This document shows, piece by piece, positions 7,925 through 15,302 of a DNA stretch of 64,000 nt. How positions within the stretch are numbered: the stretch's first letter is position 1; the number at the start of each line of letters is the position of its first letter. The notes below the pieces were generated by a model. The model was not told where the DNA came from. It saw nothing but the letters and a program-made list of their open reading frames with translations, and ran no database searches. This DNA comes from Chryseobacterium angstadtii (GTDB lineage: Bacteria > Bacteroidota > Bacteroidia > Flavobacteriales > Weeksellaceae). A program made the position numbers and the translations under genes. Location of the stretch: contig NZ_LFND01000001.1 in assembly GCF_001045465.1 (NCBI RefSeq), positions 372,001 through 436,000 on the forward strand, read 5' to 3'.

Positions 7925-8467
7925 ATGTTCTACAATCTTTTTGAGAAAATATACAGAAAACAGCAGCTTTCGTTCCTAAAAAATCACCCCAACGTTTTTT
8001 TTGAAAATATCCGTCTGGGAGTAGGCGGCCGCTTTATTCTTGATAAAGACCTGAAAAAGGTAAGCATCGGAAAATCGGTGGAATTCAGGAATTACACCTG
8101 TATTCTGGTTACGAAAGAAGCTCAGCTGGAAATCGGCGACCGGTTCTTTATGAACAATTTTTGCTCCATTAATTGCCTGGAACATATCTCAATCGGTGAA
8201 AATACTTTGTTTGGTGAAAATGTAAAGCTTTACGATCATAACCATACTTACGAAACCTCTCCGGTATTTAAGCTTCATCCCTCTAAATTTACGAAAGCCC
8301 CTATAAAAATCGGCAACAACTGCTGGCTCGGAAGCAATGTAACCGTGCTGAAAGGCGTAACGATAGGCGACAACTGTATCATTGGAGCCGGATGTACCAT
8401 ATACAAAGATGTTCCTGCCAATACGCAAGTCGTAAACAAACAGGATTTAGTATTCAATTCTCTATAA
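7925..8467 (+). CDS. left-handed beta-helix (hexapeptide) acyltransferase
   Basis: A 180-residue acyltransferase of the WbbJ/maltose O-acetyltransferase type. Imperfect hexapeptide repeats run from about residue 45 to 170 (for example IGKSVE, IGDRFF, IGENTL, IGNNCW, IGDNCI). LYDHNHTYE holds the usual catalytic histidine region. NNCWLGSNVTVLKGVTIG is the signature of this group. It is the first gene of a rightward operon with GT2 and GT4 genes, so it probably O- or N-acetylates a sugar of the same glycan. Confidence 0.88.
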   Translation: MFYNLFEKIYRKQQLSFLKNHPNVFFENIRLGVGGRFILDKDLKKVSIGKSVEFRNYTCILVTKEAQLEIGDRFFMNNFCSINCLEHISIGENTLFGENVKLYDHNHTYETSPVFKLHPSKFTKAPIKIGNNCWLGSNVTVLKGVTIGDNCIIGAGCTIYKDVPANTQVVNKQDLVFNSL

Positions 8468-8473
8468 ATTTAA

Positions 8474-9313
8474 ATGAAATTCTCCGTACTTATTGCTCAC
8501 TACAACAATGCTGTATTGTTCAAAGACTGCTACAGCTCACTGCTTGCCCAAACGTACACAAACTGGGAAGCTGTCATTCTGGACGACGCTTCTTCCGACG
8601 AAGAAAAAGCTCAGATAAAAGCAATCATTGAAGGAGATCAACGCTTTACGTTTTTTGAAAACGAAAAAAATTCCGGTGTAGGTGTTACGAAAAGTAAACT
8701 TATTGAGCTCGCTTCGGGAGAAATCTGCGGTTTTGTAGATCCTGATGATGCCATTCTTCCTGAGGCCATAGAAAAAGCCGTTCATGTATTTACACAGAAA
8801 AAAAATGTGGTTCTGGCTTATTCCCGTTTTATGAGCTGCGACCAGAATCTTAAACCCATAGCTCCGTTTAAATCTGCAATGCAGGTTCAGAACAAAGATC
8901 CTTATTTTTTCAACTATCCTATTCAGATTGCTCATTTCGTGACATTCAGAAAAGAGGTATACGAAAAGACAGAAAAAATGAATCCTGCTTTGAAGATTTC
9001 CGAGGATCAGGATCTGTATTTAAAAATGTATGAAAAAGGAGACGTCCACTTTATAGACGATACCAATTATCTTTACAGAACTCATACAGGAGGAATTTCA
9101 CAGAACGAGAATAAAGCAAAATCGTACGAATATTTTGCGCAGGTGGTATTTAATGCCATGAAAAGAAGAAATCTCAAAAATATTAACGGAATGAAAGTTC
9201 CTGAAACGTATCCCGGCCAGCAGGAAATCTTCAGGCTTCTGGAGTATCAGAATTCCATTCCTTACAGAGTAAAAAGAAAAATATCCATTACTTTACAAAA
9301 AATTTTCAGGTAA
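8474..9313 (+). CDS. glycosyltransferase family 2
   Basis: A 279-residue GT-A fold glycosyltransferase. It starts with the usual SVLIAHYNN strand, has the nucleotide-sugar binding DDASSD motif at about 37-42, FVDPDDA (the DXD-like metal site) near residue 93, and SEDQDLYLKM with the likely catalytic acidic residues near 177. It lies six bases after the acyltransferase and its stop overlaps the next ATG as TAATG. Family 2 enzymes invert; donor and acceptor sugars are not predictable here. Confidence 0.9.
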   Translation: MKFSVLIAHYNNAVLFKDCYSSLLAQTYTNWEAVILDDASSDEEKAQIKAIIEGDQRFTFFENEKNSGVGVTKSKLIELASGEICGFVDPDDAILPEAIEKAVHVFTQKKNVVLAYSRFMSCDQNLKPIAPFKSAMQVQNKDPYFFNYPIQIAHFVTFRKEVYEKTEKMNPALKISEDQDLYLKMYEKGDVHFIDDTNYLYRTHTGGISQNENKAKSYEYFAQVVFNAMKRRNLKNINGMKVPETYPGQQEIFRLLEYQNSIPYRVKRKISITLQKIFR

Positions 9314-10479
9314 TGTCTTCAGAAAATCAGAAAATAAAAGTTCTTTTCAGGCACCGTTCTATGGAAATGGGTGGTGTGGAAAAAGTAATTCTCAGCATTC
9401 TTCATCATCTGAATCCTGAAAAATTCGACATAACAGTCTGCCTGAATCTTAATCAGGGTGAACTGAGGGATGAATTCCCGAAACATGTAAAGAAAATCTA
9501 TATCACAGACGGTAAAGAGGATTTCTCTACAAATCCGCTGATCCATAAAATTCAGCTGATCCGAAGAAGGCTTAAACTTTCCCGTGCCCTGAAAGACCAC
9601 AAGGTTTCCGACCGTCTTTTAGGCAATACAAAATTTGACATTGAAATCGCGCCAACGTATTCAGCCTTTAGCTCTGTCATTAACTCCAGCAATACAGCTT
9701 CAAAAAAAATAGGATGGTTTCACTCTGAGATCAATGTTCCCACTTTGCAGCCGCTGGTTCCTGATATCCTTAAAAATTTCCCGCAGTTTGATCATATGAT
9801 TTACTGCTCACAAAAGATCAAGGATCTGATGCACCAATATTATCCTGACCTGGGATATCCTGAGGAAAGTGTTGTCATTAATGCCATCCCGATCGACCAG
9901 ATCAAAATAAAAGCAGAAGAAAAAATAGAAGATCTTCCGGAAGGACCTCTTTTTGTTTCCGTGGGACGTCTTCACAACCGCAAAGGATATCACAAACTGA
10001 TTGATGCCCACAAAAGATTAATAGATGAAGGATTTCACCACACAGTTATGGTTTTGGGCAGCGGTGAGGAAATGAAAAACCTTTCAGATCAGATTCGTTC
10101 GAATCAGGTTCAGGATACTTTTATTTTAGGGGGCAACAGAATGAATCCTTATCCTTACGTTAAAAATGCGGATTACTTTATTCTGCCTTCAGAATCCGAA
10201 GCGTGGCCATTAGTCATTGCTGAAGCATTAATCCTTCAGAAGCCGATTATTGCTACCGATACAGGTGATGTGGGCGTAATGATCAAAGACAGGGAAACCG
10301 GATACCTCATCAATTATGAAACTGATGAAATGTATGCTGCCATGAAAACTTTCCTAACCGATCCCGAGCTGATTGCCAGAATCAGAAAAAACCTGGAAAC
10401 GATAGAGGACCAGTTTGATAATCAGAAAATTTTCGATGCTGTGGAAGGAATTCTTGAAGGCCTTCACTCAAAAAATTAG
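9313..10479 (+). CDS. glycosyltransferase family 4
   Basis: A 388-residue GT-B glycosyltransferase. The N-terminal MEMGGVEKV is the glycine-rich acceptor-domain loop. SVGRLHNRKGYHKLI marks the start of the GT1-type donor domain (about 213-228), and PSESEAWPLVIAEAL carries the E-x7-E nucleotide-sugar signature (about 293-307). It is coupled to the GT2 gene by a TAATG overlap. The 3' end overlaps the convergent SDR gene by four bases, so the rightward operon ends here without a separate terminator. Confidence 0.92.
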   Translation: MSSENQKIKVLFRHRSMEMGGVEKVILSILHHLNPEKFDITVCLNLNQGELRDEFPKHVKKIYITDGKEDFSTNPLIHKIQLIRRRLKLSRALKDHKVSDRLLGNTKFDIEIAPTYSAFSSVINSSNTASKKIGWFHSEINVPTLQPLVPDILKNFPQFDHMIYCSQKIKDLMHQYYPDLGYPEESVVINAIPIDQIKIKAEEKIEDLPEGPLFVSVGRLHNRKGYHKLIDAHKRLIDEGFHHTVMVLGSGEEMKNLSDQIRSNQVQDTFILGGNRMNPYPYVKNADYFILPSESEAWPLVIAEALILQKPIIATDTGDVGVMIKDRETGYLINYETDEMYAAMKTFLTDPELIARIRKNLETIEDQFDNQKIFDAVEGILEGLHSKN

Positions 10480-11234
10480 TGAGCGGAATAACCTCCGTCT
10501 ACTACCATATTGGATCCTGTAATCCATTTGGAAGCATCTGATAACAGGAAAATACATGCATTGGCTACATCTTCAGGCTGTCCTATTCCCAGCGGATGTT
10601 TTTTAAGGATCTCTTCAGCTGCATCTTCACCGATGTTTTCAAACATTTTTTCCAATATCGGAGTGTTCACCATAGCCGGACTTACACTGTTTACCCTTAT
10701 TCCGCTTCTTGAAAGTTCCATAGCCAGAGAACGGGCTCCGGACACTACAGCGCCTTTACTGGCCGAATAAGCAGCTTTTCCTATTTCACCTACCATTCCG
10801 GCTACCGAGGAAATAAAAACAAAACTGGAAATTTCGTTTTTGTATTTTTTAAGGGATAAAATTTTAGCAATTTCGAAACCGGAGATCACATTGACGGCAA
10901 AAATATCTGCATACAGCTGTGCATTGTGTTTCTTCAGCGGAAGTGTTTTCTCTATACCTGCACAATGAATAAACCCTGAAATCTTTCCTAAAGTGGTTAC
11001 TTTTTCAGCAATCAGCTCTTCCAGATTCTCTGTTTGGGTAATATCTGCAATAATGGTTTCAGCTTTGGTATCTGCAGCCAGTAAAGAAAGGGTTTTCTGC
11101 AGTTCTTCTTCATTTCTTGCGATAAGAATAAGGCTCGCTCCGCTTTTGCTGCATTCTACAGAACAGCTTCTCCCGATGCCGGAAGAAGCCCCTGTAATAA
11201 GAATTGTTTTATCTTTTAAAGAAAACTTATTCAT
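10476..11234 (-). CDS. SDR family oxidoreductase (FabG-like ketoreductase)
   Basis: A 252-residue classical short-chain dehydrogenase. It has the cofactor loop TGASSGIG (14-21), the catalytic triad Ser 143, Tyr 156 and Lys 160 (in AAYSASKGA), and the C-terminal VDGGYS typical of FabG. Its start overlaps the stop of an ACP gene (TAATG), and the KASIII gene precedes both. The three-gene order suggests reduction of a 3-oxoacyl-ACP made by the KASIII to a 3-hydroxyacyl-ACP. It could instead reduce a nucleotide sugar, but ACP coupling favours the acyl route. Confidence 0.88.
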   Translation of the reverse strand: MNKFSLKDKTILITGASSGIGRSCSVECSKSGASLILIARNEEELQKTLSLLAADTKAETIIADITQTENLEELIAEKVTTLGKISGFIHCAGIEKTLPLKKHNAQLYADIFAVNVISGFEIAKILSLKKYKNEISSFVFISSVAGMVGEIGKAAYSASKGAVVSGARSLAMELSRSGIRVNSVSPAMVNTPILEKMFENIGEDAAEEILKKHPLGIGQPEDVANACIFLLSDASKWITGSNMVVDGGYSAH

Positions 11235-11467
11235 TAATCTTCAAAGTTTTCTTTACCAATCACATTCATCAGATCAGAAACAGTTTCTATATCTTTAAAG
11301 TGCTTTGTATCGATTTTCTTATCGAAATTCTCATCCACAAATGCAATCACGGAAAGCAGACTGATAGAGTCATAACTTTCCAGATTTTTTAAATTGGTGT
11401 CAAGCGTAAGCGTTTCATCTTCTTCTAATTCTTCCTGTAATTTCTCTAAAAAAACGGATGTCTTCAT
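11234..11467 (-). CDS. acyl carrier protein (KASIII operon)
   Basis: A 77-residue acidic ACP with the attachment serine in YDSIS (Ser 34). The flanking residues differ from AcpP and from the other ACP at 2806-3045, so the two are not recent duplicates. It lies between a KASIII gene (34 bases) and an SDR gene (TAATG overlap). Together they form a minimal set for building a short hydroxyacyl chain. The ACP probably carries this chain to one of the neighbouring hexapeptide acyltransferases. Confidence 0.88.
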   Translation of the reverse strand: MKTSVFLEKLQEELEEDETLTLDTNLKNLESYDSISLLSVIAFVDENFDKKIDTKHFKDIETVSDLMNVIGKENFED

Positions 11468-11501
11468 ATATTTTTTATTTTATGACTTTATCTATTATTA
11501 T

Positions 11502-12476
11502 TTAAATCTCAAGTACGGTTGCTCCCCAGGAATACCCTACTCCAAAACCTGCCATCAGCACACGGTCTCCTTCTTTCAATCTGCCCTTTTCCATCATGTC
11601 TTTCAGAGCAATCGGAATGGTGGCAGAAACGGTATTTCCCGTATTTTCCATATCAATATAAAACTTTTCTGCCGGAATTTTAGTCTTTTTTCTTAGATAA
11701 TTCAGCATAAAAGAATTGGCCTGGTGAAAAACAAAATGATCAATATCCTCCATGGTCAGACCATTTGTTTCCAAAGTTTCTTTTACAAGCCCGGGAATAT
11801 TTTCAATGGTGAAATTAAAAATTTCGGGCCCGTTCATGTAAAGATTTTCAGGATCAAAATCATTTTCAGGATTAAGTTCAAAATCGGTTTTGAATGCTCC
11901 TTTCTTTACGATCAGGTTTTCGGCACCGCTTCCGTCTGTCCCCAGGCAAAACTGATAGTCTTTAGCGTTTTCGTCTTTCTCTACAATGGCAGAAGCTGAT
12001 GCATCTCCAAAAATACTACGGTTTCCTTTATCTTTTGGATGAAGATGTTTGGTATAGGTTTCCGAAGTGATCAGTAAAATGCTCTTTGCAATTCCGGACG
12101 CTACTAATCCTTTAGCAAAAGCCAGTCCATAAACGAATCCGGAACAGCCAAGATTAAAATCTATAGCTCCGATATTTTTTCTGAGCCCTAATCTGTCCTG
12201 AAGGATACAGGCCGTAGTGGGAAGAAAATAATCCGGGCTTTGGGTACAGAAAAGGATAAAATCTACTTTATTTCGGTCATAGTTCTCGAAAAGTTTTTCG
12301 GAAGACTTTACGGCAAGTTCCAGTACAGTCTCGCTTTCTGAAGAAATATGACGTTGTCTGATGCCCACTTTTTCATGAATTCTGTCGGAACTCCATTCGG
12401 GAAATTCTTTCTCAAGATCCTCATTTGTAAGAATCTGCTGGGGCAAATAATATTCTATTTTGGAAACTTTTATCAT
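11502..12476 (-). CDS. 3-oxoacyl-ACP synthase III family protein (FabH-like)
   Basis: A 324-residue KASIII-type condensing enzyme with the full catalytic triad: Cys 111 in NLGCSGF, His 251 in FHQAN and Asn 281 in NTGNTV. KVGIRQRH near residue 40 and the C-terminal GFGVGYSWG fit the family. The ATG at 12476 is preferred over an in-frame start seven codons upstream because the protein then begins MIKVSKIEYYLP, as usual, and because it leaves room for the TACTTTTG box at 12495-12502. Located inside a glycan locus with its own ACP and ketoreductase, it probably makes a short acyl donor rather than initiating housekeeping fatty-acid synthesis. Confidence 0.9.
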   Translation of the reverse strand: MIKVSKIEYYLPQQILTNEDLEKEFPEWSSDRIHEKVGIRQRHISSESETVLELAVKSSEKLFENYDRNKVDFILFCTQSPDYFLPTTACILQDRLGLRKNIGAIDFNLGCSGFVYGLAFAKGLVASGIAKSILLITSETYTKHLHPKDKGNRSIFGDASASAIVEKDENAKDYQFCLGTDGSGAENLIVKKGAFKTDFELNPENDFDPENLYMNGPEIFNFTIENIPGLVKETLETNGLTMEDIDHFVFHQANSFMLNYLRKKTKIPAEKFYIDMENTGNTVSATIPIALKDMMEKGRLKEGDRVLMAGFGVGYSWGATVLEI

Positions 12477-12494
12477 ATAAATTCTTTTTCTTTG

Positions 12495-12502
12495 CAAAAG
12501 TA
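12495..12502 (-). promoter_or_regulatory. -7 promoter element (TAnnTTTG)
   Basis: TACTTTTG on the minus strand, 18 bases before the KASIII ATG. It supports the shorter start chosen for that gene. Confidence 0.45.
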
Positions 12503-12520
12503 AAAAACAAATTTACAAAA

Positions 12521-13090
12521 ATGATCTTCATATTCAGAATCGTATTAAAAATACACTCCGTATATCATGCTTTTCTCAATAAAGCAAGCCTTGAGGCGGC
12601 AAAAAACCGCGGCATGAAGGTCGGAAAAAATTTCAATATGCCGGACAAAATCTATTTCGGCACAGAACCTTATCTGATTGAAATAGGCGATGACGTCAAT
12701 ATTGCCGCAGGGGTAAGATTTGTGAACCACGGCGGTACCACTACCCTTCTGAGAAAGCTTCCTGGGTATGAAGATGCCAGGATATTCGGAAGGATAAAAA
12801 TCGGGAACAACACGACCATCGGAATCAACTGTGTAATTACTCATGAGGTGCAGATCGGAAACAACTGTATTCTTGGAGCCAATTCGGTTTTATCACAATC
12901 TATGCCTGACAACACTGTATTTATCGGTAATCCGGCCCAATTTTTATGTACGATTGAGGATTATGGTGATATTGTTTTGAAAAGCAGTCCCGAATATCCG
13001 AGGGAACTGGAAAACGACAGAAAAAAACTGGACGAGTATATTAAGGCCAACCTCCCTTATAAATTCAAAAAAGCCAGAAGAATCAAATAA
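12521..13090 (+). CDS. left-handed beta-helix (hexapeptide) acyltransferase
   Basis: A 189-residue acyltransferase of the CatB/WbbJ group. Hexapeptide turns occur at about residues 45-140 (IEIGDDVNIAAG, IKIGNNTTIG, VQIGNNCILG), with NHGG near residue 65 in the usual active-site histidine position and FIGNPAQ as the closing turn. It is divergent from the KASIII-ACP-SDR operon, with only 44 bases between the two starts. That arrangement suggests shared control and makes it a candidate user of the acyl-ACP made there. Confidence 0.88.
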   Translation: MIFIFRIVLKIHSVYHAFLNKASLEAAKNRGMKVGKNFNMPDKIYFGTEPYLIEIGDDVNIAAGVRFVNHGGTTTLLRKLPGYEDARIFGRIKIGNNTTIGINCVITHEVQIGNNCILGANSVLSQSMPDNTVFIGNPAQFLCTIEDYGDIVLKSSPEYPRELENDRKKLDEYIKANLPYKFKKARRIK

Positions 13091-13135
13091 AAACACAGAC
13101 CAGAAAAAATTTATTCGCGTTATTAATTAACATCT

Positions 13136-14287
13136 ATGCCCCAAAAGAAAAAAATACTGATCAGAATAGGCTCGCTCCGACATGGAGGTGCAGAAAAAGT
13201 TCTCGTTAACTTTCTTAAAAACCTTCCTGAGGACAAATATGAAGTTGACCTGCTGATCAACCTGTACACAGGAATGTATATCAAAGAAGTCCCATCCTGG
13301 GTTAATTTATATTATCTGTTGAAAGGTGAAATGATCACCACCAACAAACCTCACGAAATTCCTGTAAAAGCATACAGAGTTCTTTATCAGAAAATGTTTT
13401 TGTGGTTTCCTTCTCTTCTTTACCGATTTGTTTTAAAAAATAAGAAGTACGACGTAGAAATTGCAGCTATCCACGGTATGTACAGAGAACTGCTTTCCAG
13501 CCCGCAAAAGGATTCCAAGAAGATCATCTGGATTCAGAATGATATTTTTAACCTGAAAGAATATACACAGGATGTCATCAGACAGCTTTTTAAATTTGAC
13601 AGGATCCTGGTGATTTCCAACAAGCTGAAAGAGGAAATGCAGAAGCTGGCACAAAATGATCTGGAGAAACAAGCAGTTGTTAAAATTTTTAATCCAATTG
13701 ATAAAGAGGACACTTTAAAAAAGGCGAATACAGCTATTGACGATTATCCTTTTTCCAACGATATCCCTACTTTTATCACCATTGGAACGGTTTATCCGCA
13801 GAAAGGCTACGACAGGCTTCTTGATGTTCATAAAAAGCTGACGGATGAAGGACTGAAACACCAGATCATCATCATTGGTGACGGTTTCGAGTTTGAGAAA
13901 ACCCAGGCACAGCTTAACGAATTGGGGCTTCAGGAAACGGTAAAAATGCTGGGCTTCAGAAGCAATCCTTATCCTTATTTGAAAAAGGCAGATTTTTATG
14001 TGATGTCTTCCCGACACGAAGGATTTCCTACCATCATTGCAGAAGCGCTGATCCTGAACAAGCCTGTTGTTTCTACAGATGTTTCCGGAATCAAAGATCT
14101 TCTTCAGGACGGAAAACTGGGACTGATTACCCCAAATTCAGAAGACGGAATATATGAAGGTATGAAAAAATTCCTTACAGAAAAGGAGCTTGCGGGCCGT
14201 TATGAAACTGAAATTAAAGTTGCGGATCTGCCTTTTGTATTGGAAAAATCGGTAGCGCATCTTCAGGAAATTATTGATGAATTATAA
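13136..14287 (+). CDS. glycosyltransferase family 4
   Basis: A 383-residue GT-B glycosyltransferase. It has the N-terminal LRHGGAEKV loop (about 13-21), TIGTVYPQKGYDRLL at the donor-domain start (about 217-231), and SSRHEGFPTIIAEAL with the E-x7-E signature (about 295-309). It is a distant paralogue of the GT4 at 9313-10479, sharing the NPYPYLKKADF block. It is followed after 11 bases by a SAT-like acyltransferase, so the two are probably cotranscribed. Confidence 0.92.
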   Translation: MPQKKKILIRIGSLRHGGAEKVLVNFLKNLPEDKYEVDLLINLYTGMYIKEVPSWVNLYYLLKGEMITTNKPHEIPVKAYRVLYQKMFLWFPSLLYRFVLKNKKYDVEIAAIHGMYRELLSSPQKDSKKIIWIQNDIFNLKEYTQDVIRQLFKFDRILVISNKLKEEMQKLAQNDLEKQAVVKIFNPIDKEDTLKKANTAIDDYPFSNDIPTFITIGTVYPQKGYDRLLDVHKKLTDEGLKHQIIIIGDGFEFEKTQAQLNELGLQETVKMLGFRSNPYPYLKKADFYVMSSRHEGFPTIIAEALILNKPVVSTDVSGIKDLLQDGKLGLITPNSEDGIYEGMKKFLTEKELAGRYETEIKVADLPFVLEKSVAHLQEIIDEL

Positions 14288-14298
14288 ATAGTTTAGAC

Positions 14299-14850
14299 AT
14301 GGGTTATACACAGATACAGAAAGACTTTTACAGGGAAAGCGGAAAATGGCTCTCTTCATTTGAGATCTGGAAAAAATGTATCAATCCTAATCTGCATTTT
14401 ATTTATATCCTGCGAAAAACCCAGAAGCATGGCAGAAAACCTGTTTTGGGACTATTCTGGAAACTCGTTCTCAGACATTATCAGATCAAATATGGCTATC
14501 AGATCTATCCCGAAACAGAAATCGGGGAGGGTTTTTATTTAGGACATTGGGGAAGTCTGGTTATTAATCCCAAAACTAAAATCGGGAGAAACTGCAATAT
14601 CGCTCAGGGCGTAATTCTTGGCCAGCAAAACCGCGGCAAGCTTCAGGGCGTGCCTGTCATTGGAGATGAAGTCTGGATTGGAGCCAACGCCGTTATTGTA
14701 GGAGGCATCAGTATTGGGAACAATGTTTTAATCGCCCCTAATTCCTATGTTAATTTTGATGTCCCGGCCAATTCCGTTGTTGTCGGAAATCCTGGAGTCA
14801 TCTCTCCAAACGAAAGAGCTACAGAAGCTTATATTAATCATAAAGTATAA
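14299..14850 (+). CDS. serine acetyltransferase-like hexapeptide acyltransferase
   Basis: A 183-residue protein with a helical N-terminal part and a C-terminal left-handed beta-helix resembling CysE and colanic-acid acetyltransferases: IYPETEIGEGFYLGH with the active-site histidine, IGRNCNIAQGV, and IGDEVWIGANAVIVGG. The N-terminal region is shorter than in housekeeping CysE. It directly follows a glycosyltransferase, and there are three other acyltransferase genes in the locus, so polysaccharide acetylation is more likely than cysteine synthesis. The substrate is unassigned. Confidence 0.85.
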   Translation: MGYTQIQKDFYRESGKWLSSFEIWKKCINPNLHFIYILRKTQKHGRKPVLGLFWKLVLRHYQIKYGYQIYPETEIGEGFYLGHWGSLVINPKTKIGRNCNIAQGVILGQQNRGKLQGVPVIGDEVWIGANAVIVGGISIGNNVLIAPNSYVNFDVPANSVVVGNPGVISPNERATEAYINHKV

Positions 14851-15302
14851 AATACGTCGTATAGATTTATATCGATATCGGTTATTTTTTCGTCAGAAAA
14901 TCAATTTCTCTATTGTGGGAAAAAATTTTTTTGTTGATTTTTGTTATATAAATTTTTAAGAATTAAACTTTTAGTTAAAATTTTTAATCATTGTAAAAAA
15001 AACAACATAATTCTGAAACACACACATGAAAAAAAATAACTTTTTAAAGGACTCTGTACTTTTCTATAGTACCCCCTTTCCCACTGGCTCTGAAAATTCC
15101 TCATCTGCTGGAACTTCATTTAAATCATTGCTATAGCCTGTTTAAATAGACCGTAGTTACTTTTTCATTGTATAATTTCCTTTTTCTTTTCCCAAGTAGA
15201 TATTGGAATTTCATGAGTTATCATTGATATTCTTCTGTCATTTACAGGATCTTATACGGACTACTTTCTGATTCATAAAAAAACACTTTTAATTCTATAC
15301 GT
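14851..15302. other. 452-base AT-rich intergenic region
   Basis: Separates the glycan locus from the giant secreted-protein gene. No clear hairpin terminator or TAnnTTTG box was found. It contains homopolymer A and T runs and one short open frame (15026-15136) described separately. Confidence 0.6.
15026..15136 (+). CDS. possible 36-residue peptide
   Basis: An ATG-to-TAG open frame of 36 codons begins MKKNNFLKDSVLFYST and is rich in serine and threonine. It has no recognisable family, promoter or terminator, and may be chance. It is listed because it lies in an otherwise empty stretch ahead of a very large gene and starts with a codon pattern common in real genes here. Confidence 0.2.
   Translation: MKKNNFLKDSVLFYSTPFPTGSENSSSAGTSFKSLL

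Noticed and set aside
12477..12497. In-frame upstream start of the KASIII gene, adding seven residues
   Set aside because: The extension overlaps the likely -7 box and is not typical of the family; the ATG at 12476 is used.
14299..14850. Assigning the SAT-like acyltransferase as housekeeping cysE
   Set aside because: It is shorter than CysE, follows a glycosyltransferase and lies in a glycan locus with three other acyltransferases, so a surface-glycan role is more likely.
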